A stretch of 44,180 nucleotides of DNA from positions 1-44,180 of the forward strand of contig SFEH01000003.1 of NCBI GenBank assembly GCA_004557315.1, read 5' to 3'. Under the pieces are notes generated by a model that was not told the origin of the DNA, did no database searches, and saw only the letters and a list, made by a program, of their open reading frames with translations. This document shows positions 18,065 to 24,088 of this stretch, one piece after another. Origin of the DNA: Bacteroidales bacterium. Its GTDB lineage: Bacteria; Bacteroidota; Bacteroidia; Bacteroidales; UBA3663. The translations under genes were made by a program, and so were the position numbers. Numbering within the stretch: the stretch's first letter is position 1; the number at the start of each line of letters is the position of its first letter.

Positions 18065-18544
18065 ATGAAAATCGAATTAAAACGTATCTTCACTTGCAAG
18101 ACCTACACGATAGGTCACATCTACGTAGATGGCAAGTTCGCGTGTGACTCTATAGAGGACACCGACAGAGGGTTACTGCAGACCACTCCTCTGGATGAGA
18201 TAAAGGCAAAGAAGGTCTACTCTGAGACTGCAATCCCTCGAGGAACTTACAAGGTCACTCTGAACATTCAGTCACCTTCATTCTCAAAGAAGGCATACTA
18301 CAAGCAGTTCTGCAATGGTTATCTTCCAAGACTCCTGAGAGTTCCGGGTTTCGATGGCATACTGATGCACAGAGGAACGACTGCCAAGAGTTCTGCTGGT
18401 TGCATCATCTGTGGATACAACAAGGTGAAGGGTCAGGTAGTAGACTCTCAGAAGGCGTGGGAGAAACTGATGCGGGAGTACCTGCAGCCAGCTCAGAAGA
18501 GAAACGAGTCAATAACAATTCAGATCACAGCTACGTATGCGTAA
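18065..18544 (+). CDS. DUF5675-like protein, probable lysis enzyme
   Basis: 159 residues from the ATG at 18065. The pattern matches DUF5675: early beta strands with IGHIYVDGKFACDSIED, then AIPRGTYKVTLN, then LLRVPGFDGILMHRGTTAKSSAGCI, which carries a conserved His and Cys arranged as in L,D-transpeptidase-like folds. In Bacteroidales phages such genes occupy the endolysin place. Catalysis has, to my knowledge, not been shown, so the peptidoglycan role is inferred from position between holin and spanin. No other endolysin candidate is visible in the genome. Confidence 0.7.
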   Translation: MKIELKRIFTCKTYTIGHIYVDGKFACDSIEDTDRGLLQTTPLDEIKAKKVYSETAIPRGTYKVTLNIQSPSFSKKAYYKQFCNGYLPRLLRVPGFDGILMHRGTTAKSSAGCIICGYNKVKGQVVDSQKAWEKLMREYLQPAQKRNESITIQITATYA

Positions 18545-18992
18545 GTTACTTGGTTTATTGTGGGGCATCCTTGCTTGCATCCTCATTTCGATGCTGACTG
18601 GATGCCGTAGTGCGAAGGAGGTAGAGAGGTTCGAGACGAAAATCGTTCACGACAGCGTTTATCTCCACCGAGACAGTATAGTTTATAGGTTCGTCAAGGA
18701 TAGCGTCTCACAGAGCGAAAAAACGACCATTCTGACAAAGCACGACACTATCACAGGTCGAGATACTGTGTTCAGTACAAAGGTACTGGAGAAAACGAAG
18801 TACACTATTCTGAGAGATACCATCAATACGATAGTGTATAACTACATCGAGAAGAAGGCAGAGGACAAAAAGGAGGTCACGAAGGAACAACAGAAGAGCC
18901 TCGGGTCACGAATTTGGGACAAGGCTCAATGGCCGTTCTTCATACTCCTCGTGCTGGGTGCGTTTATTTTATATTACCGGTTCAAAAGATAG
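18537..18992 (+). CDS. Unimolecular spanin-like lipoprotein
   Basis: 151 residues. A signal peptide (residues 4-20) ends in the lipobox LTGC with Cys23, and the C-terminus has a membrane helix (about 132-148, WPFFILLVLGAFILYY). Between them lies a polar region dominated by DTI/DSV-type beta repeats. An outer-membrane lipid anchor plus an inner-membrane helix in one chain is the layout of u-spanins such as phage T1 gp11, which fuse the two membranes at the end of lysis. It overlaps the previous gene by 8 bases and ends the lysis operon. Only topology supports the call. Confidence 0.65.
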   Translation: MRKLLGLLWGILACILISMLTGCRSAKEVERFETKIVHDSVYLHRDSIVYRFVKDSVSQSEKTTILTKHDTITGRDTVFSTKVLEKTKYTILRDTINTIVYNYIEKKAEDKKEVTKEQQKSLGSRIWDKAQWPFFILLVLGAFILYYRFKR

Positions 18993-19016
18993 GAGGTGAT
19001 ATTTTTCTTTCATACG

Positions 19017-19054
19017 AATGGTGTGGTGTCGTGAGATACTACACCATTATTTTT
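19017..19054 (+). terminator. Terminator between lysis operon and integrase
   Basis: AATGGTGTGGT (19017-19027) pairs with ACTACACCATT (19038-19048) over 11 bp with one G-T, followed by a T run at 19050-19054. It ends the plus-strand late operon just before the end of the convergent integrase gene. Confidence 0.75.
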
Positions 19055-19066
19055 GTCAGTTTCGGT

Positions 19067-20296
19067 TCATACGGAGGTCTCGTCCTCTGGTGGTGTAGTT
19101 GTAGGTGCAGACAGATTATCGATGATTTGACGGATGGCAGCGTCTGCATGCTTTCTCATTATCTTCAGATAGTTGAAGATAGGACGATTCGCCTTCATAC
19201 TCTGACCGATACAGTACTCCAGAGTTTCGAGGCTGATGCCAAGGTCAAAACCATGCTGGACGAAGGACTTACGGGCAGAGTAGAAACAGACCTTCTGAGC
19301 ATCATCAATCTCCAGCTCTTCTGCCAGGGACTTGATGGAGCGAGTAACGTACGACAGAAAGTTCTTGTACTGGAACTTGTAACCGAAGTCGAGGCGACCA
19401 GTGTTGCGGTTCATGTACTTATCTATGAGGGCACGCGCCTCTGGCTGGATGGTGAACGATATGCGTTTATCAGATCTCTTCATATTGCGTGATTTGTATC
19501 TCGTGTATTCGAGTACCTTCACACCTTTGAAGTTGACGGAGAGCAGGTCGATGAGGTTCATCCCACCGAGGTAGTATGAGAGCATAAAAATATCCCGCCC
19601 GAGTCTCTGTTTTTTCAGATGAGGCTCTGAGTCTCTGATGAGGCGCACATCTTCAACCGAAATATCGAGTTCCCTGATATCATCGGCTGGTCTGGTCCAA
19701 TAGATGAAGGGGTGCACCTCGTAGGTGATGAGTTGCGCACGTATGGCTCTGTTGATGATGGTGCGAACCATAGACATATTCATGTTGCAGTAGGACTGAG
19801 AGACCCCGGAGCGATGAAGGTACCGCTCGAACTGGCTGATGGTGTCCGGGCGTATCTCTGAGAGAAACACGTCACCATTGTTGAAGTCATGGAAGAGCCT
19901 CATGCAGTTGGCGAGCATCTTGGCATAAGAGCCTCGCCCATCCTCTGTGAGTTCCTTCTGATATTTCAGAGACACCTGCTCGAAGGTGGTAACTGAGGTG
20001 TGGGGCTTCATTCCTTTGAGGAGGTCTCTGAGTTCCTTGCAGGTGTAGTCCTCAGGAGAAGGGACACGGTCAAGCCTATCTTCATAATCGTTGAGGAGTT
20101 TGCGGAGCTCAATGTTCATCTGGTGAGCGTTTGGGAGTCTGACCACCACACCATCCACGAACTCGGAAGGCGAGTTCACTTTGTACTTCGTAACGATGTA
20201 GTGAGTTTCGGATCTGTGACCGATGGCGATGCGTATCTTGTATGTGCCATCTTTCGCCACTGTATGCCTGAGTATAGCGAGTTTTATTGTAGCCAT
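19067..20296 (-). CDS. int: Tyrosine recombinase (phage integrase), Bacteroidetes type
   Basis: 409 residues with the Bacteroidetes integrase layout: N-terminal arm-binding domain, SAM-like core-binding domain (about 100-200), then the catalytic domain. Tyr376 in FNYLK is the likely nucleophile, Lys268 the beta-hairpin lysine and Arg342 in YSARKSF the second arginine. At the first-arginine position the sequence reads YYLGGMNLIDL (Gly244 where many relatives have Arg), and the GH motif is IGQ (Gln365). Inactive or diverged chemistry is possible, though such residues are seen among Bacteroidetes recombinases. The gene points away from the tRNA and the candidate attP region. Confidence 0.85.
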   Translation of the reverse strand: MATIKLAILRHTVAKDGTYKIRIAIGHRSETHYIVTKYKVNSPSEFVDGVVVRLPNAHQMNIELRKLLNDYEDRLDRVPSPEDYTCKELRDLLKGMKPHTSVTTFEQVSLKYQKELTEDGRGSYAKMLANCMRLFHDFNNGDVFLSEIRPDTISQFERYLHRSGVSQSYCNMNMSMVRTIINRAIRAQLITYEVHPFIYWTRPADDIRELDISVEDVRLIRDSEPHLKKQRLGRDIFMLSYYLGGMNLIDLLSVNFKGVKVLEYTRYKSRNMKRSDKRISFTIQPEARALIDKYMNRNTGRLDFGYKFQYKNFLSYVTRSIKSLAEELEIDDAQKVCFYSARKSFVQHGFDLGISLETLEYCIGQSMKANRPIFNYLKIMRKHADAAIRQIIDNLSAPTTTPPEDETSV

Positions 20297-20318
20297 GCAA
20301 TTTGTCTATTATAAGGAG

Positions 20319-20620
20319 CGAATAAAAAATATTCGTTCGGTGGTCCAAAAGTGGGTTATTGTGTGTGTGATAGTAGCAGATTGTGTAGAACGAATATGTA
20401 TCAATAGAGGAGTGATTCGGATGGGACTCGAACCCATAACCTACTGCTTAGAAGGCAGTTGCTCTATCCAGTTGAGCTACCGAACCTCGAAACTTGAAGA
20501 CCCTTTCGAGTAGGTGTGTGGATGGTAGGCCGTTATCTTAGAAGACTATCCGAGGAAAACGACTCAAAACGCTGATGTACAAAGCGTTTGCGTGCTGCGG
20601 AATATAGTTATTTATTCGTT
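20319..20620. promoter_or_regulatory. Candidate attP region with repeated arm-like sites
   Basis: The octamer AACGAATA or its core is found four times around the tRNA: CGAATA 20319-20324, inverted TATTCGTT 20330-20337, AACGAATA 20389-20396, and TATTCGTT 20613-20620. The first two face each other across five A. Clustered short repeats on both sides of a core beside the integrase gene are what arm-type integrase sites look like. The core itself cannot be defined without a host attB; the 3' half of the tRNA (20413-20440) is the best guess. Confidence 0.45.
20413..20486 (-). tRNA. tRNA-Arg(TCT)
   Basis: Complete cloverleaf on the minus strand: acceptor GGTTCGG/CCGAATC (one G-T), D arm, anticodon loop CTTCTAA (anticodon TCT, plus-strand 20450-20452), T loop with TTCGAGT, discriminator A. 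CCA is not encoded. It would read AGA, a codon used often in the early genes. It may also be, or overlap, the attachment site since integrase lies next to it. Confidence 0.92.
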
Positions 20621-20714
20621 TTTTCGCGACCATCGTCTTCAATCACTCAATTTATGTAGTTATAAGTTACCTCAGAAATAGACGGAAAGACGGCAAATGA
20701 CGGTTTCGAAGTTT

Positions 20715-20838
20715 CAATACCAAAATTTGGTACTGAAAAACGATACAATACCAAAATTTGGTACTGAAAGAGCGATACAATACCAATTTTTGGTACTGAA
20801 ACGCTGATACAATACCAATTTTTGGTACTGAAACTTTT
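20715..20838. repeat. Four phased iterons with inner dyad
   Basis: TACCAA-N3-TTGGTA occurs at 20718-20732, 20749-20763, 20781-20795 and 20813-20827, each followed by CTGAAA and preceded by CAA. Start-to-start spacing is 31, 32 and 32 bp, three helical turns, so all four face the same side of DNA. Next to an AT-rich block this looks like an initiator-, ParB- or Xis-binding array. It is not CRISPR: gaps are about 17 bp and are themselves similar. Confidence 0.85.
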
Positions 20839-20867
20839 CGTCTTTCTTTTCTCTTTCTTTCTTCTTT

Positions 20868-20945
20868 TAATAACTATCATAAATAATATAGATAATATTA
20901 TTATTCTTCTTATTATTATATTATTATTATATTATATAGACTATG
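20868..20945. other. Extreme AT-rich block, candidate unwinding element
   Basis: Almost entirely A and T with TATTA/ATTAT repeats, contrasting with the roughly balanced genome. It lies between the iterons and the end of the repressor gene. Iterons plus an AT-rich stretch is the classic layout of a replication origin; this is inference from layout only. Bases 20487-20714 hold no gene or clear motif beyond the arm-like site at 20613. Confidence 0.5.
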
Positions 20946-20969
20946 TTACGTATATGAATAGGGCGAGGC

Positions 20970-21584
20970 TCAAATCTGGTCTCTGTTGAGACAGCCAACG
21001 ACCTTGTATACGAACAGGATATTCTCGAAAGACACATCTCTATCTGGGTACAGTCTGTCACCTGCTGGGTTCAGGGCATTATTGAAGGAGCGAAGACAGA
21101 GGTACCCATCACCCTTCTCAGACTCGTATATCATTTTGAGCAGGCGGTCAGATCTTGTAATTATAAGATAGGTCCGTCCGTAGTCGATGTCGGTAAGAGA
21201 TGTTACCTGGCGCACGAATATAACATCTCCTGGGCGATATTGTGGGTACATGCTCTCGCCATAGACGGTGAGGCCAATGCAACCCTTCAAGGCTGGGATG
21301 CTTACATACTCCACTATCTTATTCTCTTCACCTTCGAGGCCGATGCCATTACCGGCACAGACCCTAATGTCGATTATAGGCTGGCGGTTCTGTGAGTCAG
21401 CCACACCGATACCGAAAATGTCTTGGTTCAACAACTGCGTTATCTCAAGCAGATAACTCTTCTTAAAATCTCGGGCATTTAGTCTGGAGGAGAACGCCTG
21501 AGGCGTAAGTCCGAGTTGCTCTGAGAGCCACGACAGATTTATCTTGTTTTCTGTCAATATTCTCCTCACTTCTTTACCTTCCAT
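20970..21584 (-). CDS. CI/LexA-type repressor with S24 self-cleavage domain
   Basis: 204 residues. The N-terminal ~55 residues form an XRE-like helix-turn-helix (LSEQLGLTPQAFSSRLNAR). The C-terminal half is a LexA/S24 peptidase: Ser111 in GESMYP, Lys150 in RLLKMIY, and a candidate Ala77-Gly78 cleavage site in VCAGNG. It keeps the prophage silent and would cut itself upon DNA damage. Its promoter lies at 21718-21748 on the same strand, and TAAAGA-N3-TCTTTA operators lie between the promoter and the gene. ATG begins with MEGKEVRR. Confidence 0.9.
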   Translation of the reverse strand: MEGKEVRRILTENKINLSWLSEQLGLTPQAFSSRLNARDFKKSYLLEITQLLNQDIFGIGVADSQNRQPIIDIRVCAGNGIGLEGEENKIVEYVSIPALKGCIGLTVYGESMYPQYRPGDVIFVRQVTSLTDIDYGRTYLIITRSDRLLKMIYESEKGDGYLCLRSFNNALNPAGDRLYPDRDVSFENILFVYKVVGCLNRDQI

Positions 21585-21655
21585 TATCGCATTTTTATGT
21601 TACGGAACTTTAAAGCAAACGACTTTTCTGTTAAATCTCTGTTAAAAAACGAAGA

Positions 21656-21762
21656 TTTTAAAGAAAACCGATACGGCATATAAAGAAAATCTTTAAATTT
21701 GCCAATGTTTTCTGAAACAAAGATACAACAAAATATTTAAATCTGCAATACCTCTTTAGAGG
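21656..21762. promoter_or_regulatory. Divergent lysogeny control region with operators
   Basis: A perfect operator TAAAGAAAATCTTTA sits at 21681-21695 and a degenerate half-site TAAAGAAAACC at 21658-21668. The minus-strand repressor promoter has TATCTTTG (plus CAAAGATA, 21718-21725) and TTG (plus CAA, 21746-21748) spaced 20 bp. A plus-strand -7 candidate TAAATTTG is at 21694-21701, overlapping the operator, without a clear -33. A small dyad CCTCTTTAGAGG is at 21751-21762. Inferred: the repressor controls itself and the rightward early gene. Confidence 0.65.
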
Positions 21763-21784
21763 TAAAGCGCAAAAGAACAAAGAT

Positions 21785-22024
21785 ATGAAGGTTACAAAGC
21801 TCAATTACAGCACAAGTGAAATCAATAAGAACTTCAAGATGAAGGTCTACGGATATAATGAGAACGGCAAGAAGGTCGACACTCTGGTTGGTGTTTCTGG
21901 ACTCATCGCGCTCATAGGTGTAGAGTTAGCCAACAAGCAGATTGAGAGAGCCTACAAGTCTGGAGCAGACAAGACCGTCTGTAAACTCAGAAGAGGTCTC
22001 AAGGTTACCTATTACGTTCACTAA
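21785..22024 (+). CDS. Small early protein opposite the repressor, unknown
   Basis: 79 residues, basic, beginning MKVTKLNYSTSEINKN, with a central hydrophobic helix (VSGLIALIGVELAN) and a basic end. It is the first rightward gene from the divergent control region, where Cro or antirepressor genes sit in other phages, but no DNA-binding motif is evident. Similar short proteins are common in Bacteroidales phages. Function unknown. Confidence 0.6.
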   Translation: MKVTKLNYSTSEINKNFKMKVYGYNENGKKVDTLVGVSGLIALIGVELANKQIERAYKSGADKTVCKLRRGLKVTYYVH

Positions 22025-22032
22025 GAACTGAG

Positions 22033-22080
22033 GGGAAGGCGAGAGGTGGTCGCAGAGCAGGTTCGATTCCTGCCTATCCC
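22033..22080 (+). ncRNA. tRNA-like element without anticodon arm
   Basis: A canonical T arm GCAGG-TTCGATT-CCTGC (22057-22073) is followed by CTATCCC, which pairs with GGGAAGG (22033-22039) at six of seven positions including one G-T. Between them is a D-like hairpin with loop GAGGTGG (CGA/TCG). Only four bases separate it from the T arm, so there is no anticodon arm. CCA is not encoded (ACA follows). Confidence 0.45.
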
Positions 22081-22450
22081 ACAAGCATCATGATGAACGG
22101 TGGTACAGATTTTCGGTAAGCAATCTACCTATGAGCCATCCACCCTAAAAAAATGACTGATAGCGGAGAGAAGGACGGACACCTCAAACCAGCTTGACTG
22201 CAGCTATATGGCAGCGGTGTGGAGACCTGCCAAGAAGGTTCCGACTGGTAGAAGCCACAGGTCGTTAACTGGATGCTTCAAGGAGTGGCTGAGAAAGCAA
22301 ACATGGCCGAGGAAAGGATATTTAGGAGGTAATGATTAACCACTCCAGGGTGTGGCCGAGAGGTCTGTAAGCGTTCCCACCGGAACACGCACACCCACGA
22401 AAAAACGGTTCCCCTGCCATTGATGGGGCTCGTACCTGCAAAGACTGGTC

Positions 22451-22630
22451 ATGCTTAAAGCCAGATACATAGCGGAGAGAGAGGCCAACCGAAGAAGCAA
22501 GCAGCCCTCACTGAGGGTCGAGGCAAGCATCGGGGAAGAAAGTAACAAGAAACCAAAAGCAGTTGCCAAGAACATCATAGGCTGGTGCAGGTGTGGTCTC
22601 CGGATCACGAAAGCAACTCCTGCAGCATAG
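22451..22630 (+). CDS. Possible small basic protein (59 aa), doubtful
   Basis: An ATG-to-TAG frame of 59 codons with phage-like codon use and a basic product beginning MLKARYIAEREANRR, with a C-terminal WCRCG. It lies in the structured gene-poor stretch and its 3' part lies inside the GGCTGGT/ACCAGCC stem, so it competes with the RNA interpretation. No family recognised. Confidence 0.28.
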   Translation: MLKARYIAEREANRRSKQPSLRVEASIGEESNKKPKAVAKNIIGWCRCGLRITKATPAA

Positions 22631-22702
22631 AGTGAAGTACAGTATCTCGAACAGAGCATCGGAGCTCAACCAGCCACGATACATTTTTTTAATTTTTGAA
22701 AT

Positions 22703-22936
22703 ATGGAAGAAATAAAGAACCAGCAGAACGATGTTCAAGGAACAGAGACTGCAGAGCAAATCATCGAGAGTTTACTTAACGAAGTAGAGAACCTCAAGAA
22801 GGAACTCAAGGAGGCCAAGAAGAACAGCGAGCAGTACAAGTCATGGTGGCTCGCATCTGACAAGAAGGTCAACGATATGAAAGACGACATCGTAGTCCTC
22901 GATGCTCTCTACTCAAAAATCAAACGAGCATGGTAG
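22703..22936 (+). CDS. Small coiled-coil protein
   Basis: 77 residues, highly charged, with a heptad-like stretch (IIESLLNEVENLKKELKEAKK) expected to form a coiled coil. It follows an oligo-T/A segment and overlaps the next gene by 7 bases. Function unknown; an early regulatory or host-interaction protein is possible. Confidence 0.6.
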   Translation: MEEIKNQQNDVQGTETAEQIIESLLNEVENLKKELKEAKKNSEQYKSWWLASDKKVNDMKDDIVVLDALYSKIKRAW

Positions 22937-23124
22937 AAGAGAAGAAACCTATCACCCCGACACTCAAGAGTATGAAGGTCGGGGACGTAGAGGCATGGCC
23001 GATTGAGAGATTGGATGCAGTCCGTATCTCTGTGGGTCGTGTCTCTGCTATCAAACGCAGAGAGGGCTGGAAGTTTATAACACGTATCAATGGTCTCTCC
23101 TATGAGGTGACCAGAGAAGCGTAG
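22930..23124 (+). CDS. Small basic protein, unknown
   Basis: 64 residues. The motif WPIERLDAVRISVGRVSAIKRREGWKF and the end YEVTREA are beta-strand and helix patterns seen in short early proteins of Bacteroidales phages and conjugative elements; I know no function. It overlaps the gene before it by 7 bases and the frame after it by about 19 bases. Confidence 0.6.
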   Translation: MVEEKKPITPTLKSMKVGDVEAWPIERLDAVRISVGRVSAIKRREGWKFITRINGLSYEVTREA

Positions 23125-23378
23125 CAGGCGCACTGCTCTCAGATAGCGAGCAAAGGGTTGCAGAGGAGTATTGCAAAGGACTATCCGACAAGGAGGTTGC
23201 AAGGAACCTATGCAAGTCCTTCTGGACTATCAAGACACAAAAGAGGAGCATCTACAGAAAGTTGGGTATCTCGAAGGATATAGAACTCATCTGGTGGATG
23301 GTATGTAATAGGCTGGGCATTCCGTTCGACTTGAAGGAGATACGGAGGCAGGGCATCACACTGATAGACAAGAACTGA
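23106..23378 (+). CDS. LuxR-type HTH protein lacking a standard start codon
   Basis: The frame is open from 23106 to the TGA at 23376-23378 (90 codons, stop to stop) and encodes a LuxR/GerE-type helix-turn-helix: LSDSEQRVAEEYCKGLSDKE, then VARNLCKSFWTIKTQKRSIY, then RKLGIS. Such domains bind DNA; small solo LuxR proteins are frequent in Bacteroidetes elements. No ATG, GTG or TTG lies upstream of the domain in frame; CTG at 23133 is a possible start, or ribosomes may shift from the overlapping upstream gene. Its stop overlaps the next ATG (TGATG), which supports real, coupled translation. Confidence 0.6.
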   Translation, partial: GDQRSVAGALLSDSEQRVAEEYCKGLSDKEVARNLCKSFWTIKTQKRSIYRKLGISKDIELIWWMVCNRLGIPFDLKEIRRQGITLIDKN

Positions 23379-23602
23379 TGGAGTACAACGAAATACAAGA
23401 GAAGTTCGGGGTCATAATGCGAGTCATGAATAATAAATCATTCGGACTGAGGTTCAGCGAGCAGATTGTGGGTGGCAGGTCACGTCTGGAGCGTTTAATC
23501 ACAGAGGGTAAGATAAGAGCCCAGAAGGGAAACGAGAGCGCACAGAATGGGAAATGGCAGTGCAATGCAGCCGATGTCCTTAGATATGCAAGAACGAAAT
23601 AA
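23378..23602 (+). CDS. Excisionase/MerR-like small DNA-binding protein
   Basis: 74 residues. The segment IVGGRSRLERLITEGKIRAQ, then NGKWQCNAADVLRYAR, follows the winged-helix pattern of excisionases and MerR-type HTH proteins (helix, turn, recognition helix, wing ending with a trp/asp pair). As a partner for the integrase it could set the direction of recombination. That is inference; it lies 3 kb from the integrase. Start overlaps the preceding stop by one base. Confidence 0.55.
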   Translation: MEYNEIQEKFGVIMRVMNNKSFGLRFSEQIVGGRSRLERLITEGKIRAQKGNESAQNGKWQCNAADVLRYARTK

Positions 23603-23603
23603 A

Positions 23604-23897
23604 ATGGAGACAATTAAATTTTCAGAAACAGATTATAGTAACAGCACTCCAATTGGTGAGTGGATGAAGAGAACGCGTAAAAGAGTTACGAACTGGTTAG
23701 ATACGAAGAGCGAGTTTTACTCTCGGATCTGCGAGTTCGATTGCACACGTAGAACAGTTATCCGTATCAACCTCATAACCGTCTGCATGATTGTTGTGAT
23801 TGGAGCCGTAGAGGAGCATCCACTGGTTGCTCTGATGGCTACAGCTGCAGCAGGCTACATTGTAAGGAGATTGAATAATTCCGAACCACATAAATAA
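23604..23897 (+). CDS. Small membrane protein
   Basis: 97 residues from the ATG at 23604, just after the preceding stop. N-terminal half polar and basic; C-terminal half with two hydrophobic segments (NLITVCMIVVIGAV and PLVALMATAAAGYIV) that should cross the membrane. Last gene before a strong terminator. Could be a superinfection-exclusion or host-takeover protein, but nothing specific is visible. Confidence 0.6.
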   Translation: METIKFSETDYSNSTPIGEWMKRTRKRVTNWLDTKSEFYSRICEFDCTRRTVIRINLITVCMIVVIGAVEEHPLVALMATAAAGYIVRRLNNSEPHK

Positions 23898-23909
23898 ATA
23901 TAACGTTAT

Positions 23910-23943
23910 TGGTTGGCTGACTCCTTTCTGCCAACCATTTTTG
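23910..23943 (+). terminator. Rho-independent terminator
   Basis: TGGTTGGC (23910-23917) pairs with GCCAACCA (23930-23937) over 8 bp with a 12-base loop, followed by five T. It ends the first early operon ahead of the recombination promoter. Confidence 0.85.
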
Positions 23944-23969
23944 TAACCTTCAACGAAAGTTGTTGGTTG

Positions 23970-23977
23970 TATCTTTG
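23970..23977 (+). promoter_or_regulatory. Promoter of the recombination/replication operon
   Basis: TATCTTTG fits the Bacteroidetes -7 box TAnnTTTG. Transcription would begin near 23984, directly at the tRNA-like leader. Upstream is a dyad CAACGAAAGTTG (23951-23962), a possible operator. A -33 TTG is not clearly placed. Confidence 0.6.
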
Positions 23978-23984
23978 TTAGACA

Positions 23985-24046
23985 GACTTACAACAAGGGT
24001 GTGGCCATGTGAATGGCTTGGAGGTTCGAAACCTCCGTAAGTCCCA
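23985..24046 (+). ncRNA. tRNA-like leader at the 5' end of the recombination operon
   Basis: GACTTAC (23985-23991) pairs perfectly with GTAAGTC (24037-24043), directly followed by CCA (24044-24046). Inside are a D-like hairpin GCCAT/ATGGC (24004-24008, 24013-24017) and a canonical T arm GGAGG-TTCGAAA-CCTCC (24020-24036). There is no anticodon arm. It starts where the promoter at 23970 should initiate. The T arm is also a DNA dyad, so an operator is the other explanation. Confidence 0.5.
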
Positions 24047-24088
24047 AGAGATTTTAAACATAAGTTCAACATTTAAACAGATTTTGAA

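Larger units (their letters stand above)
22025..22702 (+). ncRNA. Gene-poor structured stretch, candidate large RNA
   Basis: About 680 bases with no ORF over 60 codons on the plus strand. Perfect stems are many: GGTGG/CCACC (22099, 22140), GACCTG/CAGGTC (22224, 22258), GGAGTGG/CCACTCC (22282, 22340), GGGTGTG/CACACCC (22348, 22390) with inner GTTCC/GGAAC, and GGCTGGT/ACCAGCC (22580, 22669) enclosing GCAGG/CCTGC (22587, 22619). Several 7-bp stems end in A, as tRNA acceptor stems do. TAGCGGAGAGA is repeated (22161, 22470). Size and phage context resemble large ornate RNAs such as ROOL and GOLLD, but identity is not shown. Two short ORFs (22208-22339, 22451-22630) could instead be real. Confidence 0.45.

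Noticed and set aside
18914..19492. Plus-strand ORF of 192 codons opposite the integrase end
   Set aside because: Crosses the terminator and is a shadow of the well-supported integrase.
20715..20838. CRISPR-like array
   Set aside because: Only four repeats of about 15-24 bp with similar, short gaps and inner dyads; no cas genes. It fits iterons.
20647..20880. Minus-strand ORF of 77 codons
   Set aside because: It merely reads through the iterons; low-complexity, no neighbour support.
22208..22339. Plus-strand ORF of 43 codons in the gene-poor stretch
   Set aside because: Overlaps two perfect stems and has no recognisable pattern; left as a possibility only.
22336..22659. Minus-strand ORF of 107 codons in the gene-poor stretch
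   Set aside because: Opposite to all neighbours, composition follows the purine-rich plus strand, no motif.
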